DNA of 64,000 nt from Magnaporthiopsis rhizophila (GCA_003049465.1 PYSS01000051.1:186001-250000); one strand, 5' to 3'. Numbered from the stretch's first letter, positions 22,799 through 34,607 are shown. Translations and numbers: made by a program. The notes: generated by a model from the letters alone, not told the origin.

Positions 22799-25524
22799 TC
22801 ATGCAGTGTCAGCCAATGGGTGGTACTCTTCTTGTTCGGTTGTCTTTTTCGTCAGGGTGTGATAGTAGGTCGAGCACAGAGCACCGGGGTCGGGGATCTG
22901 AGAAAAGAGCATCATACCGAGAATTCCTAGCGCTTTTAGAGACACCCGAAGCCGAAGCGTCGAAGACGATGGCTGCTCGCCATACTCGGCTGCAATGACC
23001 GCTGCCGCTCCCGACATCTTTCCGAGCAGACCCAAAACGGCCATACTCGTCTCGCCAACCTTGCGCACCGCATGCGCCGTTAAAATCTCGACGCCTCGTT
23101 CCGCAACCGTGAGCTCTGCGACGGGATCGTCCGCGGATAGCGGGTATGGGCCTGTGAAGCCGATCGACCCATGCCGGTGGATAATGAATCTGGTGGAAGG
23201 GTCCGCGTCTGGGGAGGAGAGGAAGTCTCTCGGAAACACAAACTCGGTCAAGGCCACCGAGCCCATGTTGAAGAGTCCAAGCATGGAGGCTTGGCCGTGC
23301 CGTGCCTGGATTCTCAGAAGTCGAGCGTCCGCATGCTGGAGGTACATTTCTGCCGTCCTCCCAACCACCTCTGGCCGCAGAATCACCAACCGGCCATCAG
23401 GGGTGTTCGCCGTCATCTCTCCAATAAGACTGCCGTCGTGCTGACCAGGCCTATCAGTGATGTAGATCGGCCCGCCAGAGAGGCAGCGCGCGGCGGCGTG
23501 GAACCGCGAAAAGTGGTGCACTGTTTGGAACATGTCCCAATCCGGGAGCACGTTGAGATGCATGCTAAGGAGGGCAACATGCGCGTTGGAGAAAACGTGC
23601 CAAGTGTGGGAGCTAGTAGGTAGGCACTCTATCAGCTACTGCAGACATACGAAAGGCTTTCGGCGGGAACAAGATAGTAGTACCCTGGATCATCGGGGAA
23701 GAAATCGTCAGAGTTCCGCATCATCAGTGCAGGTCTGTCATCCCTCAGGAACTCGGGAATGTTTTGGGGGATCTGGGCCATGCATGCGATGGCCTTCCCA
23801 TCAAAGTGTCTGACGAGGGCAGAGCGCCATGCTGTCTGATATGAGGCTGTGAGCGCAGACCGGTCGTCCGCGTGCTCAGGGTAGTCCAGAAAGCTCTGCG
23901 TGTCGGTCTTGACGGCGTTCACCCCGGACGCCGCAAGGAAACTGCACAGGTCAGTCGGCGTGTCCAAGGGTGCTTGGGAAACGAAAGAGCAGTGAGACGA
24001 ACCTGTAGAAGTCATCGAATAGCGAGTGTGCATCGGGTCCGTCGACGGTGGCCATTTCCCCTCCGCCAAGCCAGATGCCCTCTCGCCGCTTTAGTGTTCG
24101 CATAGCGTACGCGCGGGCAACATTGCCAATGGTGGCCATGCCACCCCAATACCCAAAGATGCCATGCCAGACGGCGATATTCTGGACGAAGGGGAACCGG
24201 CGACGTATTTCCGAAGTTAGAGCCTGGAGGCCGTCCGGAAAGTTCTCCTTGTTGGCTTCGAAGGCGGTCCAGCGATGTTGGAAATTGGATTCACCGGCGA
24301 AGTCCAGAGACTGCCAGTTGTCGTCGATGATCAGGTTTGGAGCGTGAACACCACTTGAGCTCAGCCTGTCAAGGGCGTCTATGATCTTGGCGGGTGTCAA
24401 GTCCTGTCCAATCCCGTTCCAGGTGCAGTAGGCAAGCCCGTCGTGCCAATCCTCCACCTGCTGCTTGGCATGTGTAGCAAGCTCAGCATTACAGTCTGTA
24501 CTTTCGTTCTGAGGAAGTGAGCGGACAAGACTCCTGGCTGCTCTGAAGACGGCAGTGATCGCGGCGTCAGCTCGTATCGCCGTGGCGACAAAGACGCGCC
24601 CTATGCCTGTGGATTCCCGGTCGTTGCGGCACCGAGCCAGGATGTTTCCGCTACTATCCGAGCCGAGAGTGATGAGAACGTCATCGAGGCTGAAAGCTAG
24701 CAGTACGACATGTACTCCGTCATCTCTGAGAAAAGAGATCAAAGTGCCATCCTTGTCAAGGGAAACCTGGCCTCGGCCCTGACGGGGACCGAACCAGGCC
24801 TCGTTGTGCCTCACGATAGCAAACCATCGTATAGCGTAGACCGGAGTGCCAAGGGTGGCAGTGGCATATCCAGAGCGTCGTCCTTGGGCAGCAGCAACCG
24901 GTATAGACAGCTCCCAGCTGAAGCAGACCTTGGACTTTTCAGGCCCAGCCTCAACATGGATATCATGGTCTGGGTTCGTGACGTAGTGGCTGAGGGTGTC
25001 ATTTGGCAGCTGCTGGGGAGCAAATATGACCTCGCCGTCGCCCAGTCCCGATATCTCCTTTGCCCATTGCCATTCGACATCCGATTCGAGCCGGAATTTT
25101 ACGGTGAATCGAAAGCTTGTGACTTGGTCCGAAGCCCTTGCAAGGGAGCCGCTGAAGTATGCACTTCCGCCATCACTCCCTTGGGGGAGGCAGTCCAGCT
25201 GGTGCAGCTGTCAGACCATGCCGGCGTACGCCCCTTGCTTTTGCCGGGCGCCGACTTACACGGTGGTGCAATGGCAACTCCGCCCAGGTGCGGTCTTCAG
25301 TATTATTGTGCCAGACGACAGCGGCCGAGACACGACCAACGCCGCCGTGAGATCCTCCCCCAGGACACAATGCGATAACGAAGGTGAAGCGAATCTGCAG
25401 GTTTATTGAGTCAGACGCGAGGTGGGCGGCAAGGAGTCCAACCCATGCACGGAGGTCATACCCGGCCGTCGTTTATGACAGTCACGAAGCCCAGCGGCGG
25501 ATTGCAGACCAATCGCGGCCCCAT
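22799..25524 (-). CDS. GH36 glycoside hydrolase, raffinose synthase / alpha-galactosidase-like
   Basis: Five exons join without a frame break: 25524-25462, 25394-25260, 25207-24003, 23941-23651 and 23564-22799, giving 819 residues. Exon 1 supplies the N-terminal NPPLGFVTVI segment. The barrel shows LIIDDNWQSLDF, then GVNAVKTDTQSFL (KxDxQ, holding the presumed nucleophile Asp), then RNSDDFFPDDP (presumed acid/base region). VLPDWDMFQTVHHFSRFHA and ISGGP-type LSGGPIYITDRPG follow. These are the signatures of the Sip1/raffinose-synthase branch of GH36, which acts on alpha-galactosides. I see no signal peptide, so an intracellular enzyme is likely. Whether it hydrolyses or transfers galactose cannot be read by eye. 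The acceptor of exon 3 could lie 9 nt further in without changing the frame. The P450 gene starts divergently 563 nt away. Confidence 0.92.
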
Positions 25525-26087
25525 CGTCGTCTCGAAGAATCAGTAGAGGTCGCGGAACGTCGGTGTGTCGGGCGTCTGGTGTTTTGCCCTTGAATTACCC
25601 ACTGCCAGTTCATAATAACGCTGGTAGTAGTTGCAAGCACAATGGATGTATGGATGTACGGCAGAATCTCCTCACAGGCAGGAACGAGGTGCATTCATGC
25701 TCCTCACCCTAAGCACTCAGATAAACAGGAGAAGAAAAAAGAGCAAAACAGCCGACGCAGAACAACAAAAGAAAACGCAAACAATATCACAGCAAATGAC
25801 CAGAAATAGTAGGAGCGGATCTAAAGAAAACAGCACCTATAGAGAGCAGGCTGTATTCCCCTGGCTGCCGCACGTGACACTCAGCCTGCAGGCCAAGGAG
25901 CGCTTAGGCTATGCTGATCTCATTATGCATGATGCAGCTTGGGGAGCAATGTGGGGTGACCTTATAAAACGGGCTTCATCTTCATCACTTGGAAACTCCG
26001 TGCTTTCATCAACACCCCTACCTGGCCGCGTAGAAAGGAAGTACTAGGAAAGGGCTACGCGGCAGCACGCCTCGCATATTTTTAACC
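25525..26087. promoter_or_regulatory. Divergent promoter region, GH36 / P450
   Basis: 563 nt between two starts facing away from each other. A TATAAAA at 25963-25969 lies about 120 nt upstream of the P450 ATG and fits a TATA box for that gene. An A-rich segment occupies about 25720-25840. No other feature is seen. Confidence 0.6.
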
Positions 26088-27922
26088 ATGGCATTCGCCT
26101 CGCTCCTTTCATCAACACTGGCGCTGCTGGTCGGCTCCATATTGCTGCTTTATCCGATATACCGCTTCTTGGTCTATCCGGCGGTCTTGTCCCCGCTGGG
26201 CCGAATACCCAATGCACATTGGCTGGCACCCATCTCGCCGTTCTGGATCCTCCTGGTTCGCTTCCAGAGCCGGGAGAACAGGACGCTGCGGCGGGCTCAC
26301 CAGCGACTGGGCCCCTTTGTGCGTGTCGGCCCCAACGAAATCAGCATCGACGATGTCGAGGCCGTCAAGGCTGTTTACCAGGGTGGCTTCGACAAAACCT
26401 CGTGGTATTCCATCTTTGACAACTATGGGTGTGTTACATTGTTCCTCCCACACTCTCTTTTTTTTATTTTATTAGGAGACGGCAGGCCCGGGGTGGGGAC
26501 TAAAGAATTAGCAGTGTTCCCTGCATGTTCTCGGCCCAAACGAGCCGTGAGCATTCGCTTAGAAAGCGCATGGTTTCAAACGTGTACTCCAAGTCCTTCA
26601 TACAGTCTTGCGAGGCATTGAGGGCACAGGCCAGAATCATTCTCTACGAGCGGCTACTCGCCATCGTGCAGGAGTCGACGGCGGAAAGACAGAAGCCGCA
26701 CGGGATCGACGTGCACTCGCTCTTCCTGGCCGCTTCCATGGACTTCATCTCGGCTTACATCTTTGGCATCCGCCATTCGACCGATTTCCTCAACAAGCCC
26801 GCGTACAGGGAGCATTGGCTACAGCTTTACAACGCGAGGGCGACCTACCCCTTCTTCAACCAAGAGCTGCCGTGGCTCACAAAATCCCTCTCCAGACTCG
26901 GCATACGGCTGTACCCATCATGGGTGGATGCCGTGAACAAGGAGCTGGAGGACTGGAATCGTAGCATGTGCGTCGCCACACTGGCCGACGATGTCGCTCT
27001 CGCCGCCGCCGGTGCCGCCGGGGCATCTTCCAGCCCGGCAGATGAAGCGGTCGTCACGAGGGTATTGCTCGCTGGGCTTGAAAGGGAGAAAGAGTCCGGC
27101 ACGGATTCGATCCTGTATTCCGCGGCCACACGCTACCACGACCTGTCGGTAGCCTCGGAGCTCTTCGACCAGGTGCTCGCCGGCCACGAAACGGTGGGCA
27201 TAACACTGACGTACCTGGTTTGGCACCTGTCCAAGAACCTCGACCTGCAGCAGAGCCTGCATGCCGAACTCGTGACCGTGGAGCCCAACGCGAAGAAGGA
27301 CGTTACCAGCAACCCCAAGATGTTGGATTCCTTGAAGCTCCTCGACGCCGTGCTCATGGAGACGCTGCGGTTGCACGCGGCTATCCCCGGGCCTCAACCC
27401 CGTGCGGCGCCGTATCCATCGTGCCAGCTGGGGCCTTATACCATACCTGGAGGGACGCGGGTCTCGGCCCTGGCGCATACGATGCACCGTGATGAGAAAG
27501 CCTTTCCCGACCCCGAGAATTGGGACCATACACGGTGGCTCGCCGATAAAACGGATGAGGAGAAGAGGAAAGCGATGAACAGGCAGTTTTGGGCTTTTGG
27601 GTCAGGGGGCAGGATGTGTCTGGGCTCGAATTTTGCCATTCATGGTATGTGTTGTCCTTTCAGGCCCGAGTTTTCCACTCCACAGTCTTGTGATCGATTA
27701 AACTGACAAATTTCCATTAGAGATGAAACTCATTGTCGCCGCAATCTATTCCAACTTCACAACACATATCGTCGACGACGCGGGGATGAAGCAAGGTGAC
27801 GGATAGTAGGTTCCAGCACCATCATGCCTGCTTCATGATCTAGATGACTGATGACGTTTTTATCTAGTACCGTTGGGCCACAAAGCGGACGACTTTTTGT
27901 CCGATTTGAGCCCATTCAGTGA
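26088..27922 (+). CDS. Cytochrome P450 monooxygenase
   Basis: Four exons: 26088-26428, 26515-27644, 27721-27805 and 27868-27922, giving 536 residues. The first splice restores DNYGVPCMFSAQTSRE. The N-terminus is a membrane anchor (ALLVGSILLLYPIYRFLVYP) followed by a proline-containing linker, so the protein should sit on the ER. The I-helix has AGHET, the K-helix ETLRLH (ExxR). The PERF region is DPENWDHTRW, and the heme loop is FGSGGRMCLGSNFA with the proximal Cys. The last two small exons add HEMKLIVAAIYSNF and the terminal beta strand GPQSGRLFVRFEPIQ. An Ala-rich stretch near 26980-27040 lies just before the I-helix. Class and function (B-class-like fungal P450 with an unknown substrate) are not resolved; no biosynthetic cluster surrounds it. 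Confidence 0.94.
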
Positions 27923-28314
27923 AAGGACTTCCTCCTCGAGTCTTCGGCGTACCTACAGAGCAAAAGGTACCCCATTTATGGATTGCACAAGAGACGGGAA
28001 CTGGAGTCAGATTACGGGAATGCAGTACTACGCATATATCATGTGGATCAACCGTATATCACAGTCAAGAACAATGTAAAACAAACAAGCTCTGGGATAT
28101 TTTTATGGCCTTCCAGGCACGGAGTATATGATAATGACAAGGAATCAAAAGGAGCGCACCAAGGCGACAAAAGAAGCGAAAAACAAACACGGGCGCAGAC
28201 CAAAAGCCTGCGTTGACTGGACCGTGAAGGACAAAGAAGCGTAAGAGTACAGTGCTGGTCTAAGGTTCTGCACTAGAGCCAGAGACAACAAGACAGTCCC
28301 ACCATGCCATCCGC
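27923..28314. other. Convergent 3' flanks of the P450 and secreted-protein genes
   Basis: About 390 nt between stop codons. No gene, RNA or repeat is seen. Confidence 0.6.
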
Positions 28315-29256
28315 CTAGTAGGCGAGCCGCACAGGGCGGAGACTGCGCCTCGTCGCCTTGCCCTTGCCCTTGCCGGCGCCGCCGAGAGCGTCGACGATCT
28401 CCTGGAGAGCAGCACGGTTGGCGGGGTCGTTGGCCTTGCCACCGCCAAGGCCAGCCAGGATCTGATCCAGAGCGCCACCGCCGGCAGCGCCCTCTTTGCC
28501 CTTGCCCTTGCCACCGCCGAGGCCTTGGAGCTGTGACAGTGAAAAAGGAACAAGCGGTCAGCTATTACTGAAAGAACGGGCAGACACCCAGAGAGCATGG
28601 AGGGGATAGGTATTGCGACTTACCAGGTCGAGGATGCCGTTGATGCCGTTGTTGTTGTTCTTCTTGTTGTTGTTGTTCTTCTTGCCACCAGCGCCCGCAG
28701 TGCCGTTGCGGTTCCTGTTGGACTGCTTCTTCTTGTTGCCCTTGCCAGCACCCGCCGTGCCGTTGCGGCTGGCACCGTTCCCGTTGGGCCTCTTGCGCTT
28801 GTTGCCCTTGCCATTGCCGGCATTCTCCGTGCCGTTGCGGCCAGTAGCGCCGTTGTTGTTGTTGTTCTTCTTGTCAGCGTTTTTCTTCCCGTCCTTCTTG
28901 GCGCCATCATTCTTCTTGCCCTTGGCGGGGGCGGTGCCGTTGTTGGGGGCAGCGCCCGGGACGACGACGACGGCTCCGCCCCCGGCTGCGGGAGCGGCTG
29001 CGGGATTGGCTGCGGGAGCGGCTCCTGCTGCGGCTCCGGCTCCGGCTCCGGCGGCGGCGCCCTTGTTCTTGTCTGCGGCGGCTCCTGCGTCCTTGTTTTT
29101 ATCGCCCGCGGCCTGCTCGCCCGCGGCGGCAACCATCCCGTCACGGAGGCGAAGGACGTGGTTTGCGGGAGCGGCCACTCCACTGTCGGCCGGTACGGCG
29201 GCGACGTAGGAGGTGGCTGCGAGAAGCAGGAGGGCGATGCTTCCGATGCTCTTCAT
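28315..29256 (-). CDS. Secreted Asn/Gly/Lys/Ala-rich low-complexity protein
   Basis: Two exons, 29256-28624 and 28530-28315, with a 93-nt intron (GTAAGT..ACAG), giving 282 residues. The start MKSIGSIALLLLAATSYVAA is a clear signal peptide, probably cut near AVPA. The mature part runs through an A/G/P-rich segment, a K/N-rich segment with poly-Asn runs, and a near-repeat of RNGTAGAGKGNKKK and RNGTAGAGGKKNNNN. At least four NGT sequons suggest N-glycosylation. Exon 2 encodes a short helical segment (ALDQILAGLGGGKAND.., NRAALQEIVDALGG) and a basic tail ending SLRPVRLAY. No cysteine is present in the mature chain. I recognise no domain. It may be a cell-wall, matrix or effector-like protein; this is inference from secretion and composition only. 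Confidence 0.8.
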
Positions 29257-31566
29257 CTTGACGGTGGGATGAGGGAGTGAAAAGGTGTGAAGGTGAGTGT
29301 GTGTGTGAAAGAAACGAAATTGCTCAATGAGGAATCTATTGAGGCTTGAATAGAGCACAGCTCTGGGATCTGTCAATGACAAAAATAGGACTGGCCTATG
29401 ATAGAAATGAAAGTGAGGGCAAAAAAAAAGGAGGGGAACCCAACCGGTGAAGTCAACGGAAGGATAGAGTGGTGGCGGATGAAGAGATGGGACTCTTTTT
29501 TTCGGAGCACAAACAGGAGAGGGCAGAGCGTTCTTATACAGAAAACGAACATACTCCAGCAGCGTAGCTCACCCCGGCTTGCCACTGCTGCCTCCCCGTG
29601 GAGAGGATCGCCAAGACGGCCGCAGGGGTAGTGAGGAGCCCGTAGGCGCGAGCGTGGTAGGCCCAACCGGACATGTCTTCCAGGACGTGCAACGGGACCT
29701 TGGAAACATGAGGCTGATACCCTCTTCCTTGCGTGCTGGGATCAGGGGACCGTAACGTATAAGGCCAATAGGTAGGAACTGTGTGTGAACGGGGTACACA
29801 TCCGCTGGCTGGCGGTCCAGACTGCAGCCATGTACCCATGACGGAACCAGGGGAGGGGGCGTGGGCGGGAAAATGGAGGCGTCCTCGACCGCCGGGGCGC
29901 GACGGAGGCGAGGTCCTCTCCCAGCAGCGCAACACACGCAATTCGCAGTGACGCGCAATCCACACCGGCTGCCATGGTCTGGTGTAGAAGACCGCGGCCA
30001 GGTTTGGACGAAACGATGCCAAGCACAGTCGTCGGGGAGGATGGATTTTTGGAGCTGACTGGGATCGTCGCGGGGGTTTCTCCTGGTGAGGTGCGGCTCC
30101 TCTTGGAACGCCCACAACAACAGAGCCAAGCGGTCCCCACCTCAGGGGTAAACGCCCTTCGGGCCAGCTCCCGATACGGAAGGGTTTGGGTGACACATAG
30201 ACGCGCCCGGTTTTGGGTTCAGCTTTTCCAACATGGCGGCACACATACATATCCGCCCGAAGGAATGGTGCAGTCACGCGCGACCGGCATCGTCTAACCG
30301 GGTTCCGACAGCGAGATACGTCAAAGAAATCCCTTGGCAGACGACGAGCGTTTTGACCAGCTACAACCTAGGTGCCGGTACCCGCGAAGAGATGACTACC
30401 GGTACCCGCCAAGGTGTGGCTGCTCTCCCGCTGCCGATCAGACCAAGCACGCAGGCACTTGCTGGGCATGAGACTCACCAGCTGTCCCAGATAAGACGAA
30501 CTAGGCGCTTGGGTTGGGGTGAAGATGGGTATCCCAGAACATGAAGCTTTGACAGCCCCGCACAGAAAATAGCAGTGCGTTCTCCGCGGGCTCCAGCATC
30601 CCGTCTTGTTCGTCTCACCATTAACGACTGCTGAGTGGTGCTTGTTTTGCATGTTTGCATCTTTTGTTCCGTTTTGCTAAGGCGAGACAGACGGCTGTTT
30701 GAATTTGCTGTCGATCGTGGAGTTCGCTGCCAGCAGGCGTCAAACATGCACTGACTGACAGACAGCACGGACAGAACAGTGCCTGGTAGCCGCCAAACCA
30801 CGTCGCTGGCTGGTTTCGCCGGCTAGCGCGGCGGTTCGTTGACCACTGTAATTTCTCAGTCTGCTGATGAGTGCCTGAGGCTAGTCCAGTCATACCAAGG
30901 TACCTTATTCGCCTCTGCTTTCTCAGGCTAGTCTACCCGCGACAAGCGACGCAAGGTAAGGCGCCGGCTGCCCTGTCCGGAAAATTGAGAGCGGCTTCCT
31001 TGACGGCATGAGACGACCCTCCCAGGATCTCAAACCAGCCCCTGCGCCCTGTCCTGGAGGGGTGTGCCGCTGAAACCTGGGCAATCGCGCACGCCCCCAT
31101 CCGCCAGTGCCAAGAAACATCAACAAGTGAACTGCCCAGTCCCATCAATTTGACAGGATGCGCTTCCCGTGCATCCCCGGTCCTGGCTATTTTCAACCCT
31201 TCTTTTCCCCTTTCTTCTTTCTGACCGTTGTCGGGGTGGACAGGGCGAGCAAGGGATGTGGGAGGCGTTGGCCTCCAGACGATCGGACGAAAGAGGCATA
31301 AAATACTTGCCTGGTTATATTCCGCCAGACCCCGTCAACAACGGCGCACCCGAGGTCGCTTTGGCATGCCACTTTGCAAGATAAAGCCCGTCCTTTGGTC
31401 GTATCATCATCTCATGCAACGCCGTGAGGGTACGGACCACACGTAGATGGTGGTATTTCCTTGTTTTCCCGCACTTGTAATGCAACCCAAAGCAGCGGGC
31501 CGATGTCCAGCAATCCCGGTGCAACGCGATGGTGGCGAGCAAGGCCGATAAGATACAATTCGCCCC

Positions 31567-31616
31567 AAGACACCCCTACATCGACTGCAAAAAGACACCC
31601 CTACATCGACTGCAAA
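31567..31616. repeat. Two tandem copies of a 25-bp unit
   Basis: The unit AAGACACCCCTACATCGACT plus five bases occurs twice in direct succession with no mismatch visible. It lies in non-coding DNA. Confidence 0.85.
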
Positions 31617-32267
31617 GTGAAAGGCGCAAGTATTCCTGATGTGGGAAGCAAGACCCGAGTTCGAAGAACACTGAAAGATTCGGGATCTCAAAATCCCCCA
31701 CAGTCGGACTTGCAAACCCGCGGACACGATGATCATAACACCAGCACCAGGGCAGCAGCAACAACGAACGCATGGAGAACCTTGATGGCCGTACTTCTGC
31801 TATTTCCGTCTCTTCACGGACGCAAGCCCGAAAGCCCGCGGGTTCCATTTTCTAATCCTGGCCCGCTGTTGAACCAGCACAGTGGGAGATGTGCACAAGA
31901 GCCAGGGATCGGGCGCAATGTCCACCGCCGGGCCTGGAACCCCTCAAACACATCAAAAATTGGAGAAACATCCTTGGCCAGGGCCCCCTCCGCCCGTCAG
32001 AAACCGGGCTGCGCCCCCTCGACAGCCAGGATTAAATCCTGATTAATGGCAGCTCGTCGCCAAGGGCCTTTGGCGGCACGGAGGTTGCTTGTTTGCACGT
32101 CGAAAGATTCAAGGCAGAACGCATAGGTGTGAAAAGGAGGAAGCATTCGATGGTCGGAATAATGTCCAAGTTGGGAATTAGAAGAGCAAAAAGGAAATAA
32201 AGGGGAGATAGAGGGGGAGCAAATGAGAAAAGGAAAACCAGTATCAATAGCGGAACTAGACGGGAGG

Positions 32268-32274
32268 AAAAAAA
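32268..32274 (-). terminator. RNA polymerase III terminator of tRNA-Val
   Basis: Seven consecutive Ts on the minus strand, 13 nt beyond the tRNA 3' end. Confidence 0.75.
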
Positions 32275-32287
32275 GAGAGTATCAATT

Positions 32288-32360
32288 GATCCGACCCAGG
32301 ATCGAACTGAGGACCTTGAGCGTGTTAAGCTCACGTGATAACCGACTACACCATCGGACC
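32288..32360 (-). tRNA. tRNA-Val (anticodon AAC)
   Basis: Read on the minus strand, a 73-nt tRNA without intron. The acceptor stem GGTCCGA pairs with TCGGATC (one G-T pair), followed by discriminator A. The A box is TGGTGTAGTCGG. The anticodon loop is CTTAACA with AAC in the centre on a GTGAG/GCTCA-type stem. The B box is GTTCGATCC in the T arm. Valine identity follows from the anticodon. A T7 run on the minus strand (32274-32268) follows 13 nt downstream. Confidence 0.95.
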
Positions 32361-32729
32361 ATTTGATGGGAGTTATAGCTTGCGTGGATATTCATATTGC
32401 CACGGCTCCCCGCCTACAGTTGACACTCTCGCCTGAGCGTTCCGGTTTGAAACCATTCACTCTCGAAATAAGTATATGCTTGATTGTCCAACCACTCTTC
32501 TTCACATTTTAAACCCCGAATTTGTTTTTTACTACCTACCCTTTTAAAGTTTAAACCATTGTATAACTTAAATATGCGCAGGCAACTTTATAAATCACAT
32601 CGGTTGGAAAAGGACGAAAACCTTGGTTGTTTATGCCAGAAACAAAAGGTGATACAATTCCTCTGCTCGTACAACACAACATATTCACGTCTTATAATGC
32701 CCTCCTCTCAACTGCGAATCTCATTTCAG
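32361..32729. other. Intergenic between tRNA-Val and the DUF1295 gene
   Basis: About 370 nt, AT-richer than the coding regions. No further feature seen. Confidence 0.55.
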
Positions 32730-33920
32730 CTACAAGATTTTGGGTATCAATCTCGGCGTGTTCGCCTTCCACTCCCGGTAATCCTTCCGATCTCCGTACA
32801 GCTTGTTGTACTTGCGCTTGCTGATCGGGATACCCGAAAGCCTGGTCAGGATGAAGTACGAAAAGGCCGGGCTGATGGCCGACATGGCCGTGGTAGCCAC
32901 CGTGCCGCCGATCCCTCCGCCAAGACCGATGGCCGCCTGGGCCGCTGGTGCGCACAGAACTCCAGCGGCCGCAGTAGCGATGCCGGTCCACAGAGTGATC
33001 TCGCCAAAATAGTTCGGGTATTGACTACAGGCCCACGGCAAATTCACGTGAGCTCCCTGTCGTCCCCTGTAATTTCTTGACGCGATGGAGGAAAGTGTGT
33101 CGGACTCTTACCTCTTGGCCCACAGACCGCGTGTCATAAAGGCTTCATCGTGAATCTTGTTGTGCTTCTCCGCCACCCAGCGTGACTTTTGGCTGTCGGC
33201 AACGACCTCAACTCCGAAGCCGAGGGCGAAAAGTCCGAGACCGAGCATGTCAGTGACGCGGACCCCAAAGGCGGAGGAACGCGCGGCGGCGGCAAGGGCG
33301 GCGGCGGGGACCGAGTTCACGGCGAGGACGGGCAGCGAGCACAGCGTGACCCACACGGCCTGGGCGATAAAGGCGAAGATGAACCGGCGCGGGTTCTTCT
33401 TGATGACGTCGAAGCGCGAGTCCTTGCCCTCCTTGAGGATGCGGTAGAACAGGTACGAGCCCAGGCGGGTGGCCCAGATGCCCAGGGCGGCGCTCAGAGC
33501 GACCTGGCGCCAGTTCATGGCGCTGGAAGGCCCTGAGCCGGTGAGGGCGGCCAGCAGGCTCGGGAGCTCGGGCTTGGGGGTCCCAGCCAGGGCGGCAGCG
33601 GCGCGTGCGCGGAGAGCCGGGAGGTAGAGGCTCAGCGCGGTGGCTGCCAAGTACGTGAAGGAGCCCGAGACACTGCAGGCGCGTTTAGCTTACGGGCTTC
33701 ATGCTTGCTACATACCTGCACATTTGAAGGGGCCACCTTGGGCCAGGAAAAGGGGATTGTGTGTTGGTGCCTACTCATAGAAACGATCCGATTGCAGCAC
33801 AATGCTGGGTCCTGCGACGCCAAGCTGGAGCGCAAAGACGAGCCCGACGCTTGGTACCAGAGTCCGCAAGAAGGGGTTTTGGAAGTTGGTGATGTGGAGG
33901 AGGCTTTGTAGAAGCCCCAT
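32730..33920 (-). CDS. DUF1295 / steroid 5-alpha-reductase-like membrane protein
   Basis: Three exons: 33920-33775, 33672-33112 and 33024-32730, with introns of 102 and 87 nt, giving 333 residues. Several hydrophobic segments span the protein (for example LVFALQLGVAGPSIVL, AFIAQAVWVTLCSLPVLAV, ATAAAGVLCAPAAQAAIGLG). The signature region reads FEVVADSQKS-like VEVVADSQKSRWVAEKHN, then TRGLWAKS joined across the last splice to QYPNYFGEITLW. DUF1295 proteins usually have SRHPNYFGE here; R and H are Q and Y in this copy. The C-terminus LSGIPISKRKYNKLYGD is typical. These are predicted NAD(P)H-dependent reductase-like membrane proteins; no substrate can be assigned. Confidence 0.9.
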
Positions 33921-34607
33921 TTTGAACCGCTTGTATGGTGCACTGGCCTAGGGGATTGCCAGCTGGTTCCTACCTCCCCGTTCGCTGGGAATGTGGAATT
34001 ATATAGGGTGACGACATCAAATACAAGGGCAGATTACTGAGCGCATAACAGACGCCACCTATTTTGTGGGCACTCGGAAACGGTGATCACAGCAATGTTT
34101 CGAGTCGCTGACCATCGAATGGCGGGCAAGATCTGGCAGGCTGCAATGGCAGCCGCAGTGCATGATCACGTGCCGATCTACGGATTGATGACAAAATCCA
34201 GGGGCAGTTTTGCTGCTGCTGTCTGTCCCGCATCAGCTCTCCCGATCCATTGCCCCGTGGATCCACTGCCATGCATGAGTGGGGCCCAGTCGAGTCTCGT
34301 CGCTTCTTCAAACCTTCAATTTCCAACCATTCCCATTCGTGTCGCGAAGTCCGTCTTTTCCCATCAAAACCACCATCGAAATCGCGTTTTGCCGCCGCCA
34401 GAATCTGCAGCAATTGTGTCAGCCTCTGCTACAAGGCCAGGTAGTTATCGTCGCACTCCCGACAGCTTTTATTATAAGAAGCAATTGGATCCTCCAGGAC
34501 CCTCTTTTTCAGAGAGAGTAACCGTATATGCTAAACAACCATGACCCCGGCGCTAGACTTGCACCCTCTGTATCTAGGTACCTGGCTGATCACTTCCCTG
34601 ATCCACG
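33921..34607. other. Divergent region between the DUF1295 and WW-domain genes
   Basis: About 690 nt between head-to-head starts. No gene beyond short frames. A TAGGTACCT element lies near 34575. Confidence 0.5.
33999..34005 (-). promoter_or_regulatory. Candidate TATA box of the DUF1295 gene
   Basis: TATATAA on the minus strand, about 80 nt upstream of the ATG at 33920. Confidence 0.4.

Larger units (their letters stand above)
29257..32287. other. Gene-poor region
   Basis: About 3 kb. Several overlapping frames on both strands (for example minus 29534-30277) show no family resemblance or consistent codon bias. Repeated ACCGGTACCCGC elements occur near 30371-30410. The part next to 29256 is the promoter of the secreted-protein gene. 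Confidence 0.5.

Noticed and set aside
9355..30000. Possible secondary-metabolite cluster (FAD oxidase, P450, GH36, secreted protein)
   Set aside because: No PKS, NRPS, terpene synthase or similar backbone gene is present, and housekeeping genes (TBP, ETF-QO) are interspersed.
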